Origin: Paenibacillus sp. SYP-B4298
Lineage (GTDB): Bacteria; Bacillota; Bacilli; Paenibacillales; Paenibacillaceae
DNA: 64,000 nucleotides
Direction of reading: 5' to 3'
Assembly (NCBI RefSeq): GCF_027627475.1
Contig: NZ_CP115484.1
Span: 1,177,501 to 1,241,500 of the forward strand
Position 1 is the stretch's first letter; each line of letters starts with the position of its first letter. Below are positions 43,601 through 53,200 of this stretch, one piece after another. The translations under genes and the position numbers were made by a program. The notes under the pieces were generated by a model. It was not told the origin of the DNA, did not search any database, and saw nothing but the letters and a program-made list of their open reading frames with translations.

Positions 43601-46600
43601 TCTGACGGTTCATCATCTCGTCATCGACGGGGTGTCCTGGCGCATCCTGCTGCAAGACCTGGCTCAGCTCTATTATGGCGCCGGGCTGCCTCCGGTTCCA
43701 GGCTCCTTCAAGCAGTGGCAGGCAGCCATCATGGAGTATGCATCCAGGGAAGCAACGACCCGCCATGTGGCGTACTGGATGGAGGTGCTGAGGCAAGCGG
43801 ACGCCTTCTCGTTGCCGGTCGATCATAGGGCAGACCGCAGCAGTTGCTCGGAATCGGCGGAGCTCGTGGCAACGCTGTCCGCAAGCGATACCCACCGTCT
43901 GCTGCATCAGTGCGCTCATGCTTACCATACCCGAATCAACGACCTGCTGCTTACAGCATGGACGCTCATGCTGTCCGCCTGGTCGGGGCTGGATACGGTT
44001 GCCTTTCGGCTGGAGGGGCATGGACGGGAGCACTGTGTATCGGATAGGGACATCACGAGAACGGTGGGCTGGTTTACGTCGATGTTTCCCGTCTGTATCC
44101 AGATGCCGACAGACCGTTCGTTAGGCAATATGATCCGATCCGTCAAGGAGCAGCTACGCCGAATCCCTGACCATGGCATCTCTTATGGTGCTCTGCGGTA
44201 TTGCCATTCCTCGGAGCAGGTGCGAGCCTCGCTGACAGGTGCCGAGCCGCAAGCGTTATTCAACTATCTCGGTCAGTTCGATTCTGCGGAATCAGGGGGA
44301 GATGAGGAAGCTGGCCAGTGGCTCCGCTTCACAAGAGATGCCGCACAGGATCATAGCTCTCCCGAAAATCACGGCACCAGTCTGTTGGAGCTGAACTGCT
44401 CCATCATTCAGGGCAAGCTGAATCTGTATGTGAAATATGCTAAGCGCCATTACGAGGAAGCGACGATTGCCCGCCTGACCGAAAGCTTCATCTCTTATCT
44501 GCTGCTGGTCACCGAGCACTGTGCGAGTCAAGAGATGGCAGGGTATACGCCAAGCGATTTCCCGTTCGTGTCGCTGAATCAACAATCGCTGGATCAGATC
44601 GTACACGATCACGGGCTCCATGGTCTGAATCAGGTGCTGCCGTTAAGTCCGATGCAGCAAGGGCTCTTGTTCCATTATCTCGATCATGTGTCCTCTGACC
44701 AATATGTCGTGCAATGCAGTTGGAAATACAAGGGGCAGCTCGATGCCGATCGTTACCTGGAAGCGTGGCAGCGCGTCATGGATGAGAATGATTGCTTGCG
44801 TACTTGCTTTGTCTGGGAAGGGCTGGATGAGCCGGTTCAGTGTATCGTTCAGCACGCCAAGCTGAGCTGGACAGTGGAGGACATCGGCTCGCTCACGCAG
44901 GAGCAGCAGCATGTCTGCTGCGAGCGGTGGATGACGCAGGATCGTGCTCGCCGCTTCGATCTGCGGCAGCCTGCGCACCGCCTCGCGCTCCTGCGGAATA
45001 GTTCGGAGGAGTGGACGGTGGTCTGGAGCTACCATCATATCGTGCTGGACGGATGGAGTCTTCCGCTGCTGCTGAACCGTGTTCATGACCTGTATGCCTG
45101 CTCCGGGCAGGGGATAGCGCCTCAGCGCAATCCCGCACTCTCCTTCGAGCCCTATATACAGTGGCTGATCTCGAAGGATCGAACAGAGGCCGAAGAGTTC
45201 TGGCGAACCTACCTGGCCGAGCTCACCGAGCCGACACCGCTGCCGATGGACAGCAGCGGTCAGAGCTTCGATGCGCACCAGCCGATCCGCACACAGCAGG
45301 TGGAGACGCTGCAACTGGACGCAGACTTTACCGGACGCCTCGCGGCGTATGTGCGTCAAGCGCAAATATCGCTCAATACATTGGTGCAGTTCGCCTGGGG
45401 AAAGGTGCTGCAGGTGCTTCATGATGTGGAGGTGACGGTATTCGGCATGGTCGTGTCCGGTCGTGGCTCGGACCTGCCTGCAGCGGATCGAATCACCGGA
45501 CTGCTCATTAACACGCTCCCGCTGGTCATGAAGTGGGATACTGAGCTCTCTGTCACTCGCTATGTCCAGGAGCTTCATCATACGATTCACAAGCTGAACG
45601 ATTACTGCTATGTGAATCTGACCGAATTGAAGAGCTGGAGTGCCCTGCAGGGCTCCGCGCTGTTTCACAGTATTGTAGCCTTCGAGAATTATGTGAACGA
45701 CTATCGCCAGCCTGCAGGTGAACTTCGCATGATGGGGATGGAGGAGCGTGAGAAAACGAATTATCCGCTCACCATCACCATTGCCAGCGATGGAGAGCAA
45801 GTAACGATCAAGCTGATCTATGATGCAGAGCGAATGGAGCAAGACGCGGTTCGCAGGCTGACAGCCTATCTGCATCACGTGTTGTATGCTGCGGTCGAGC
45901 ATCCTGATGGCGCGGTTGGCGACATCTCGCTACTGTCTGAGGACGACCTCAAGCGTATCGTCTACGATTGGAACCGTACCTTTACCGAATATCCGCGCGA
46001 GAGCTCCGTAGCCGAGCTGTTCGAGGAGCAGGCTCAGCTACGCTCGAACCAACCTGCCGTCATCGCTTATGATCAGACGCTCACGTATGAGAGCTTGAGC
46101 CGATTATCCCGGCATGCGGCACGCCTCCTTGCGGAGGCGGGAGTGGATCACGGTCAATATGTTGGTGTCTATCTGCCGCGTTCTCTCGAATTTATCGTTG
46201 CCATTCTCGGTATCCTGAAGTCCGGCTGTGCTTATGTGCCGATAGACCCCGATGTCCCGATAGAACGTACTCGTGATCTGATCCGGGATGCTGGGCTGGA
46301 GACGATCATCACCCTGCGCAGCGGGACGGAACGTGCGATCGAGGCGGGACAAGGTCATCGCTTGAAGCTGATCTATGCGGAGGCTTTCGCCGTTGATGCT
46401 CCTGTGGAGCAAGATCAGGAGGACAACAGCGCTGCACGAGCGACTGCCGCTGATCTGGCCTATCTGATGTACACATCGGGTTCAACAGGCAGACCGAAGG
46501 GGGTGATGGTGGAACATCGCAGTATTATCCGTCTGGTGAAGAATACGAACTATTACCCGTTTGCCGAGGATATGAGGCTGCTCTATACCGGTTCGCCCGT

Positions 46601-49355
46601 ATTTGATGCTTCAACCTTCGAGATATGGGGCACGCTGCTGAACGGGGGGCGCTTGTTTGTTGTATCCAAGGATGATCTATTGAATCTCCGTCTGTTGAAG
46701 CAGCGGATGAGGACATGGGACATCAACACGTTATGGCTCAGCACGGCCTTATGCCATCAGTGGATCGAGGAGGATGTCACGATGTTTGCCGGGCTTCGCT
46801 CACTGCTCGTAGGCGGAGAGACGCTGTCGGTCAAGCTGATCTGGCGTCTGCGGCTCGCACACCCTGCGCTGCGCATTCTGCATGTCTATGGCCCGACGGA
46901 GAACACGACCTTCTCGACCAGCTATCTGCTTGAGTATCCTGACAATGGGGCTCAAGGCAAGGAGCAACAAGGCAGTGAGCAACAAGACAATGAGCAACAA
47001 GGCAGTGAGCAACAAGGCAGTGAGCATCCCGAGATGGTGCAGCGTGGCAATGAGCATCGCGGGTTCGAGCTCCCTGCAGAGCGTCATATCCCGATCGGCA
47101 GGCCGATCAGCAATACGACCTGCTATATTCTAAATGCCAGGGGGGATGCGCTGCCTATCGGGGCTGTCGGTGAAATCTGCGTAGGAGGAGATGGCGTCGC
47201 ACGTGGCTACTGGAGACAGGAGGAGCTGACGCGCGAGGTATTTGTTCCGAATAAGTATGCCTCTGCTGAGGATCGGGACAAGGGGAGGAATCTGGTGCTG
47301 TACCGGACAGGTGACCGCGGTAGATGGCTGCCGGACGGTAATATCGAATATATCGGGCGGAGAGATGGCCAGTTGAAGCTTCGGGGCAACCGGATCGAGC
47401 TTGGGGAGATCGAGTACCGGCTTAACAACTCGCCTGCAGTCAAGCAAGGGGTTGTACTCGCCCGAGAGCTGCTGGGCGAGCTACGCTTGATTGCCTACTA
47501 TACATCTGATGCGAAGGAGCAGGGGGACGCCATCTCGGCCTATATGGCCAGACATCTCCCGGCCTATATGCTGCCTTACCGCTATGTGGAGCTGGCTTCC
47601 CTCCCGCTGACGGTCAATGGCAAGGTAGATCGGAGGCAACTTCCGCTGCCGGAGGCGCAACAACTCCGCGATGGAGCTGACCCTGCTCCTGAAGTCATGA
47701 CAGACCTGGAGCAAGAGCTGGAGCTGATCTTGCGCCATGTATTGAAGCTTGCTTCCATACGCAAGGATGAGGAATTTTATGCGCTTGGCGGGCACTCGCT
47801 CCATGCGCTGCGCATCGTCAGCATGCTGCACAAGAACGGGCATGCGGTGACGGTCAATCAGATTCTGCGGGAGCAGACGATCGAACGGCTGGCTCGCTCC
47901 TTGAGCGAGGCGCGAGCGGAGTCGCCGGGAGCCGGCGTTATCGTTATAGATGCCCAACGAGGGTCATCGGCGCTGAGGACGTACCCCCATAATGGATTCC
48001 CGCTATCGGCCGTGCAAAGACGGTTCTTCACCCGAGACTTGAAGGAGCGCAACCTCTTCAATTTCCCTTACATGGGGCTGCTCAAGCGACCCGCGACCCG
48101 CGAAGAGCTGAGCCGGGCCTTGCAGCTTCTGGTGCAGCGACATGCGGCCTTGCGGCTGACCTTCGCCCGCTCGGAGCAGGGGGAGTGGTACCAATACGAA
48201 CAGGAGCTTGACAGCGATCAGTTGTTGACCTGCATCGATCTGCGGGAGGAGACTTCTCATGATACAGTGATCTCCAATTGCTGTGTCCGTCTTCAGCAAG
48301 AACTCAACCTGGAGAGCGGTCCATTGTGGAGAGCAGTATTGTTTGACCATTACAGGAGCGGATGCGGACAAGTATTGCTGCTCCTGTTCCATCATTCGAT
48401 CTGTGACGGCATGTCGTTGAAGATTATTCTGGAGGATCTGGCACTATTCAATGGATCGGGATGGGAGCATGAGGGAGCACAGCATGAGGCAGCACAGCAT
48501 GGGGAAGCAGATGCAGGCAGCAGCTACCGCGATTGGTGCGAGGCGCTGACGCACTATGCAGCTAGTGGCATTCCAGGCGAGGTGGAGGCCTACTGGAGAG
48601 AGGTCGTTGCGGGCGGAGAACTGCTGCGGACCGACCGGGATACAGAGGAATGGCCGCTTCACAGTCAGATGGCCACGGTCACCGTGGAGCTGCTGGAGGG
48701 CAGCGAGCAAGTCAGAGCCTTGAAGGAATATGCGGCTGAACAGCAGACGAGTCCTCTTGGGGTGCTGCTCGCGGTATGGGCACAGACCTGCTATGACCTG
48801 ACAGGGCAATCGGATCTGCTGCTGCATCTGATGTCCTACCAGCGCGAATCCTTCCTGCCGAATCTATCGCTATACCGCACAGTCGGATTTTTTGCCGGTG
48901 CATACCCGGTGCGCCTCCGCATCGGAGAGCGGGAGCTTGCAGGTGACGGGGCGGCGGTGCTGGAGCAGGTCAGAGCGATGCTGCAACAGATTCCGCATGA
49001 AGGAATGGACTACCTGGCCTTGCGGTATATCGTACCGCAGCTTCACCCGGAGGCGGAGCCGCTCGCCGATAGCAGCCGCATGCTGTTCCATTATCAATCC
49101 GAGGAAATCGCGTGGCAAGCCGATGACTTCCATGAGCCGTTAAGCTTGCCTTATGGCCATACCAATGCGCCCGATAATCCCTCAGCCTATTGGTTGAATA
49201 TGACGGCTTGCTTGAGGAGGGACAGCCTGAGTCTGACCTGTTATTACAGCACGCTGCACTACGAGGAGGCAACGGCGGCGGAGCTGATGCGCCGATACGC
49301 GGCACATTTGCGCCAGTGCATCCATGCCTCAAGGTTCATTCACTCACAACGATAA
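40611..49355 (+). CDS. Nonribosomal peptide synthetase, half C-A-T-E-C-A-T-C
   Basis: 2914 residues. 1-265 is only the C-terminal half of a condensation domain, without HHxxxDG. A1 spans 268-770 (YTSGSTGKPKG near 430); T1 has GGDSI near 817. An E domain (880-1300) has HHLVIDGVSWRIL and EGHGRE. C2 (1341-1780) has HHIVLDGWS and should accept a D-residue. A2 spans 1798-2345, T2 has LGGHSL near 2394, and a last C/E-type domain (2462-2914) has HHSICDGMS. My reading of the specificity residues is DAFFIGAII-K for A1 and DAFWLGVTF-K for A2; A2 is Val-like, A1 probably hydrophobic. There is no thioesterase. It continues into the GT17 and second NRPS genes 18 bp downstream. Confidence 0.95.
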   Translation: MTVPAKNSRHGLSEAVEVSRRGLPPSSMNEEPDQCQSERAELSFRLEASTVSAMTLLIRQHELCIASFLTTMWSVLHAHYVHDDEIAVWHCMLPNVAEAACTQRDPILLSIHREDQCYELVHRVKTQMDDRNRAEACSVDTLDTLSTMSKIDTTEAIDTMLSEGGRLSGLVQARWSPFSSHAGGELSQPMIQFVYEYRQGELGYTILYERRNVNEAQIAALGGQFRVLLSGIVRDPDKPVLSHPFLTASEGEQLLRWLETDKAYARHKTVHQFIEEQAARTPEAIAVEFREQKLSYAELNRRANRVARIIRDTLLAVGGLKQLQAIPVTLIMDRSADVLPAILGVMKAGGAYLPVDPAYPEERIRFILEDAQSQVILTTRRLAAMLLPMFHQIGLTQSQMICVDECLAQYGGLDENVGVQVQPSDLAYVIYTSGSTGKPKGVLIEHQGLVALIPYLIDRLSLTPNTRMTQFASMSFDASVFEWLGTLASGATVVALADDELPPYADMTEILAHKNIHVTFLLPSIIKTMTKRDLPALRLIISGGEACSPDLVMAWGRERLFMNAYGPTEATIISAVATCKPGVEVTIGKPVSNRHLFVLNAAGNPVPVGVPGELWVGGAGLARGYLNREELTKERFVHKELVMGDGLVPRSQRLYRTGDIVRWTSDGELIYLGRSDDQVKIRGYRIELGEIENQLRSYPGIGQCLVKAWHDGQHHKLAAYYTSVAELKESALIQHLTTVLPAYMVPASFCRLEVFPLNTHGKIDRLALPHPMAMEEMAAQTEIEEGADELEQRLLEIWRQLLKRKNIGVREHFYAVGGDSILAIQLVSMAREQGILITPRQLAEHPSVRKLAAVAVWQSDHEPKEQDDDREGEFGLTPIQHWFFEQRLEEPHYFNQSHMLVLRHCDAARLESVVNQLIRRHPELAIQFLRCGDTYVQRYRTDVSVEVASYTIREAEEADTEIAAICARWHRELDYESGTMIRVGRIEGHPDGRLRLFLTVHHLVIDGVSWRILLQDLAQLYYGAGLPPVPGSFKQWQAAIMEYASREATTRHVAYWMEVLRQADAFSLPVDHRADRSSCSESAELVATLSASDTHRLLHQCAHAYHTRINDLLLTAWTLMLSAWSGLDTVAFRLEGHGREHCVSDRDITRTVGWFTSMFPVCIQMPTDRSLGNMIRSVKEQLRRIPDHGISYGALRYCHSSEQVRASLTGAEPQALFNYLGQFDSAESGGDEEAGQWLRFTRDAAQDHSSPENHGTSLLELNCSIIQGKLNLYVKYAKRHYEEATIARLTESFISYLLLVTEHCASQEMAGYTPSDFPFVSLNQQSLDQIVHDHGLHGLNQVLPLSPMQQGLLFHYLDHVSSDQYVVQCSWKYKGQLDADRYLEAWQRVMDENDCLRTCFVWEGLDEPVQCIVQHAKLSWTVEDIGSLTQEQQHVCCERWMTQDRARRFDLRQPAHRLALLRNSSEEWTVVWSYHHIVLDGWSLPLLLNRVHDLYACSGQGIAPQRNPALSFEPYIQWLISKDRTEAEEFWRTYLAELTEPTPLPMDSSGQSFDAHQPIRTQQVETLQLDADFTGRLAAYVRQAQISLNTLVQFAWGKVLQVLHDVEVTVFGMVVSGRGSDLPAADRITGLLINTLPLVMKWDTELSVTRYVQELHHTIHKLNDYCYVNLTELKSWSALQGSALFHSIVAFENYVNDYRQPAGELRMMGMEEREKTNYPLTITIASDGEQVTIKLIYDAERMEQDAVRRLTAYLHHVLYAAVEHPDGAVGDISLLSEDDLKRIVYDWNRTFTEYPRESSVAELFEEQAQLRSNQPAVIAYDQTLTYESLSRLSRHAARLLAEAGVDHGQYVGVYLPRSLEFIVAILGILKSGCAYVPIDPDVPIERTRDLIRDAGLETIITLRSGTERAIEAGQGHRLKLIYAEAFAVDAPVEQDQEDNSAARATAADLAYLMYTSGSTGRPKGVMVEHRSIIRLVKNTNYYPFAEDMRLLYTGSPVFDASTFEIWGTLLNGGRLFVVSKDDLLNLRLLKQRMRTWDINTLWLSTALCHQWIEEDVTMFAGLRSLLVGGETLSVKLIWRLRLAHPALRILHVYGPTENTTFSTSYLLEYPDNGAQGKEQQGSEQQDNEQQGSEQQGSEHPEMVQRGNEHRGFELPAERHIPIGRPISNTTCYILNARGDALPIGAVGEICVGGDGVARGYWRQEELTREVFVPNKYASAEDRDKGRNLVLYRTGDRGRWLPDGNIEYIGRRDGQLKLRGNRIELGEIEYRLNNSPAVKQGVVLARELLGELRLIAYYTSDAKEQGDAISAYMARHLPAYMLPYRYVELASLPLTVNGKVDRRQLPLPEAQQLRDGADPAPEVMTDLEQELELILRHVLKLASIRKDEEFYALGGHSLHALRIVSMLHKNGHAVTVNQILREQTIERLARSLSEARAESPGAGVIVIDAQRGSSALRTYPHNGFPLSAVQRRFFTRDLKERNLFNFPYMGLLKRPATREELSRALQLLVQRHAALRLTFARSEQGEWYQYEQELDSDQLLTCIDLREETSHDTVISNCCVRLQQELNLESGPLWRAVLFDHYRSGCGQVLLLLFHHSICDGMSLKIILEDLALFNGSGWEHEGAQHEAAQHGEADAGSSYRDWCEALTHYAASGIPGEVEAYWREVVAGGELLRTDRDTEEWPLHSQMATVTVELLEGSEQVRALKEYAAEQQTSPLGVLLAVWAQTCYDLTGQSDLLLHLMSYQRESFLPNLSLYRTVGFFAGAYPVRLRIGERELAGDGAAVLEQVRAMLQQIPHEGMDYLALRYIVPQLHPEAEPLADSSRMLFHYQSEEIAWQADDFHEPLSLPYGHTNAPDNPSAYWLNMTACLRRDSLSLTCYYSTLHYEEATAAELMRRYAAHLRQCIHASRFIHSQR
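46962..47036 (+). repeat. 15-bp tandem repeat inside the NRPS A2 domain
   Basis: Four copies of GAGCAACAAGGCAGT (one with two changes) and a degenerate fifth encode a run of EQQGS/EQQDN units. The run lies between core motifs A5 (YGPTENTTFS) and A6 (IPIGRPISN), where most A domains have a short loop. A related repeat (GCACAGCATGAGG-like) encodes a Gln/His/Ala-rich loop at 48474-48505 in the terminal C domain. Confidence 0.85.
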
Positions 49356-49373
49356 GAGAAGGGAGCTTCGAGC

Positions 49374-50264
49374 ATGAAAATCTATGAATATTGCCCGTTC
49401 TTCAACGAGAATCGGGTGGCGGAGATCAAATTGAGGGAGAATGCAAGGTGGATCGACGAGCTGCATGTCATGGAAGCGAATAAAACCTACAGCTATGCGG
49501 ACAAGCCGTGGAACTTCGACCCGGCGAATGTCGGTTCGAAGGTGGTGTACCATACGCTTCATGCCGACCCTGTGTTTCGCCAGCCGGAACGGCATGCCTT
49601 GTATTTCAACCGGGAGACATGCCAGGCGGCGAACTTTGATCGCTGGTACTGGCGCTTGCTGAGCTACAACAGCGCATTTTATAACGAGGCGTACCAGCGG
49701 AGCCGGTGCTCGGAGGTTTTGCGCGAGCAGATTGAGGATGACGATGTCATTATTTTGGCAGATTTTGATGAGATCATCGACAGCCGGATGGCAGACCGGA
49801 TCGTCTCGGAGGTGAAGCGGCGTCAGATCATTACGATCAAAATGCACTATTCTGTCTTTTTTCTGAATCTGTTCTGCCGTTCCAATCACGGTGCGCCGCA
49901 TTGGAGCTATCGGGTGTTTGCGATGACCGGACGATTCTTCCGCAGCATGCCCTTCTCGGGAGACTATCTCAGGAAGAAGGGAATTGCGGAGGGGCTCTAT
50001 CACGACATCTATTGTCTGGAGGAGCCAGCCGGGTTCCACCATTCCTGGCTCGACTATCAACAGACCGCACTCCCCAAGCTCCAGGCGTTCGCTGCTAATG
50101 TCAAGGACAAGAGCATCGTGAATGAGTCGTACATCCAGCAGTGTCTGGAGCATAAGAAGCTGTACTATCTGGATACGGAGCTGTATGTGGACAATGACAA
50201 GCCATTCCTGCCCGCGCTGCAAGATATTCCATCAGCGGAGCTGTTGTACTGGAGGTCTTCCTAA
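49374..50264 (+). CDS. GT17-like glycosyltransferase inside the NRPS operon
   Basis: 296 residues without signal peptide. MKIYEYCPFFNENRVAEIKL, then WIDELHVMEANKTYSYADKP, DDDVIILADFDEIIDS (the D-x-D nucleotide-sugar region) and AGFHHSWL near 220 match the glycosyltransferase family 17 pattern (eukaryotic members add bisecting GlcNAc). GAAGGGAG precedes the ATG. The stop overlaps the ATG of the second NRPS (TAATG), so translation is coupled. A sugar-transfer step on the peptide or on its carrier-bound intermediate is the simplest reading. Donor and acceptor are unknown. Confidence 0.82.
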   Translation: MKIYEYCPFFNENRVAEIKLRENARWIDELHVMEANKTYSYADKPWNFDPANVGSKVVYHTLHADPVFRQPERHALYFNRETCQAANFDRWYWRLLSYNSAFYNEAYQRSRCSEVLREQIEDDDVIILADFDEIIDSRMADRIVSEVKRRQIITIKMHYSVFFLNLFCRSNHGAPHWSYRVFAMTGRFFRSMPFSGDYLRKKGIAEGLYHDIYCLEEPAGFHHSWLDYQQTALPKLQAFAANVKDKSIVNESYIQQCLEHKKLYYLDTELYVDNDKPFLPALQDIPSAELLYWRSS

Positions 50265-53200
50265 TGGAGATCAATGCTCATGTGTCGAATCCGCTTGGCA
50301 TCCAGCAGCGGAACTCATCCATCTGTCACCTGTTCGAGGAGCAGGTGGAACGCCGATCAGGTCATCTGGCCGTCGTGCTCGGGGAACAGCAGTTGACCTA
50401 TGGCGAGCTGAATGAGCGCGCTAACAAGCTGGCGCGGACTCTCCGGGCGGAGGGCGTCCAGCCGGATCAACCGGTCGGCATTATGGCAGACCGTTCGCTG
50501 GCTATGATCGTGGGCCTCCTGGCGATCCTGAAGGCCGGGGGGGCATACATGCCGATTGATCCTGGCTATCCCGAGGCACGCATTCACTATATGCTGGAGG
50601 ATTCCGGAGCGAAGCTATTGCTCACCCAGGACCATCTGGGGTACCCGGCCTTCCTCGGGAATACGCTGAATCTGAATGACAGCCAGGTCTACCACAGGGA
50701 TGGCTCGAATCTAGAGCCAGTCGCGGGTACGCATGATTTGGCCTATGTCATCTATACCTCAGGCTCGACCGGCATGCCTAAGGGTGTGATGGTTGAGCAC
50801 CGGAATGTGATTGGACTGGTGAAAAATTGTAACTATATTGCCCTGGATGAAACGACGCGCATATTACAGACAGGAGCTGTCGTGTTCGATGCCTCCACCT
50901 TCGAGATATGGGGAGCGCTGCTCAATGGTGGGCGGCTGTATCTGGTGAACCACGAGGTTCTATTGAACCCGGAGCAGTTGAAGGAGACGATCGACGCTTG
51001 CGGCATTACAACGATGTTCCTTACGACACCGCTCTTCAATCAATTGACCCAGCAGGACAGCAGGCTGTTCAGCGGCTTGAAGACGCTGCTAGTCGGGGGA
51101 GAGACGCTATCGGTCAAGCTGATCAATCGCGTGCTGCGCAATCTTCCTGACCTGGAGCTGATGAGCGTATATGGCCCGACAGAGAATACGACATTCTCGA
51201 CTGCCTATCGGATCGAAGGCGAGCAGAGCGGCTCCATTCCGATCGGGCGTCCGATCAACGGTTCCGCGGTGTATGTGGTTGACCCAGGAATGAACATTGT
51301 CCACGCCGGGGGATGGGGTGAATTGCTCCTTGGCGGAGAAGGAGTAGCGCGCGGGTACCTGAATCAGCCGGAACTGACTGCCGAGCGGTTTATTGCGAGT
51401 CCGTTCCGCTCAGGAGAGCGCTGCTACAGGACAGGAGACTGGGGGCGCTGGCGGACTGATGGCACGCTGGAATTCAAGGGGCGAATCGACAGGCAAGTGA
51501 AAATGAACGGCTATCGAATCGAGCTTGAGGAGATTGAGGCGCAGCTTGCGGCAGTGGAGAGTGTGCGAGAGGCGGTAGCGCTCGTCAGGGAGGAGCGCGG
51601 AGAGAAGCAGCTATGCGCCTACTACGTGGCGGATCGCGAATTGACAGCTAGCGAGCTGCGGGCTGCACTGGAGCATCAGATGCCCGCTTATATGATGCCC
51701 TCTTATCTTGTGCAACTGGAGAAGTTCCCCCTCACGATTAATGGCAAGGTGGATCGCGAGGCGCTGCCGCTACCAGAGGAGAGCTGGCAGACCGCGGCAG
51801 AGCCAGACACGCCCGCGACGGAGCTGGAGGCCAGGCTGGTGAACATATGGCAGGAGGTATTGGCTGTCCCCAGCCTGAGTGTTCTGGACCGATTCTTGGA
51901 CCTTGGCGGTCACTCTCTCAAGGCGTTGACACTGATGTCGAGGATGAAACGGGCAGGCTGCCCGGTGACCTTATCCGAGATTTATCACTATCAGTCGATT
52001 CGGGCGCTTGCCGCTCATCTTCAATCCGTGCAGCAGGAGGAAGAGGCGGGGCTCATAGAATCGAAGGAAGCGCTCCTGTCCTGGCTGCGGCGGGAAACGA
52101 AGGGCAAGTACGAGCTATCCTCCTATCCGGTCCGTGATGTATTCGGAGAGATGAATCATTGGCATGTCCTGTACAGTGATGATGTGGAGCGCGATCGCGT
52201 GGACCGTCTCGTTCAGATGATGAGAGGGAGGGTGGCCAGGCATCTGCTGCCTCACTATATCGTGTCGCTGCAACGGCAATTCGAGGCTGATCCGGGTGAA
52301 ACGATGGATGAGGATGCCTTTTGTCGGCGTCTAGGTGTGGAGGAGGTCGATGCAGAAGAGGTCAACGCGATTCGCGCGCGGCTAGAGGCAGACTATGAAC
52401 AAGTCGACCGACAGATTCGATCAGGAGAGGTAACGCAGGAATATCCGCTAGGGGCGATCCAGCAGATGCAGATCCGGTTCCATACGCAGCCCTCCATCGT
52501 ATCCTTCAAGCTGGATGAGTATGTGGATGTCGAGCTGCTCGACCAGTCCTATGCGCGGCTGGTGGAGCAGCAAGGGCTGTTGAGAAGCGTTGCTGTCCAA
52601 GGGGAGGTATGCCTGAATTGGCGGGAGTACGCCTTCCCTGCCGCCTCTATGCCGAGGCTTTGTCTGATCGATGTATCGGAGTCCGGCTCCTGCGGTCTAT
52701 TCATGGGCATGCTGCGGGATGTTCTTCAACATACGCGTTACCATCCTGAGCGCATCTTGCATCAGATGTTTGTCATCAAGCGTAACCTGCGCGAGCATGT
52801 GGTGATCGGACTGCTGCATCATGCGATCTGTGACCGGGTGACCACCGAGATCGTCGAGCGGCAACTGGTCTCCTGCTACAGACATCTGCTGCTTCATCAA
52901 GCCCGGCCTTCTGAAGAGGTGAAGCCCTTTGCTGACTATGTGAAGCAGGTGCAGCGAGGCCCGCAGCGTATTAGCGAGCAGGAATTAATATCGACCTATG
53001 AACTGGGAGCCTTTCACCGGAGCAAGCGGGATGCCCTGCAGCGGCTGGAACATCGGACGAGTGATGAATCCCTCTCGTTCAGTGTGGCGCTTCCGACCAG
53101 AGAGCAATCTATGGGTCATGCGCTATCGATCTATACGAAGGGATTGCAGACCTACCTGGGGATGGAGCATTTCCCGTTGCTGTTCTTATACGATGGGCGG

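Noticed and set aside
43011-45902. Long minus-strand open frames of 340 and 419 codons inside the NRPS gene
   Set aside because: The plus-strand frame has all NRPS core motifs in order; the antisense frames are low-quality His/Arg/Gln-rich shadows.
46962-47036. Possible CRISPR array
   Set aside because: The 15-bp units are contiguous without spacers and are translated in frame within the NRPS; no cas gene is in the window.
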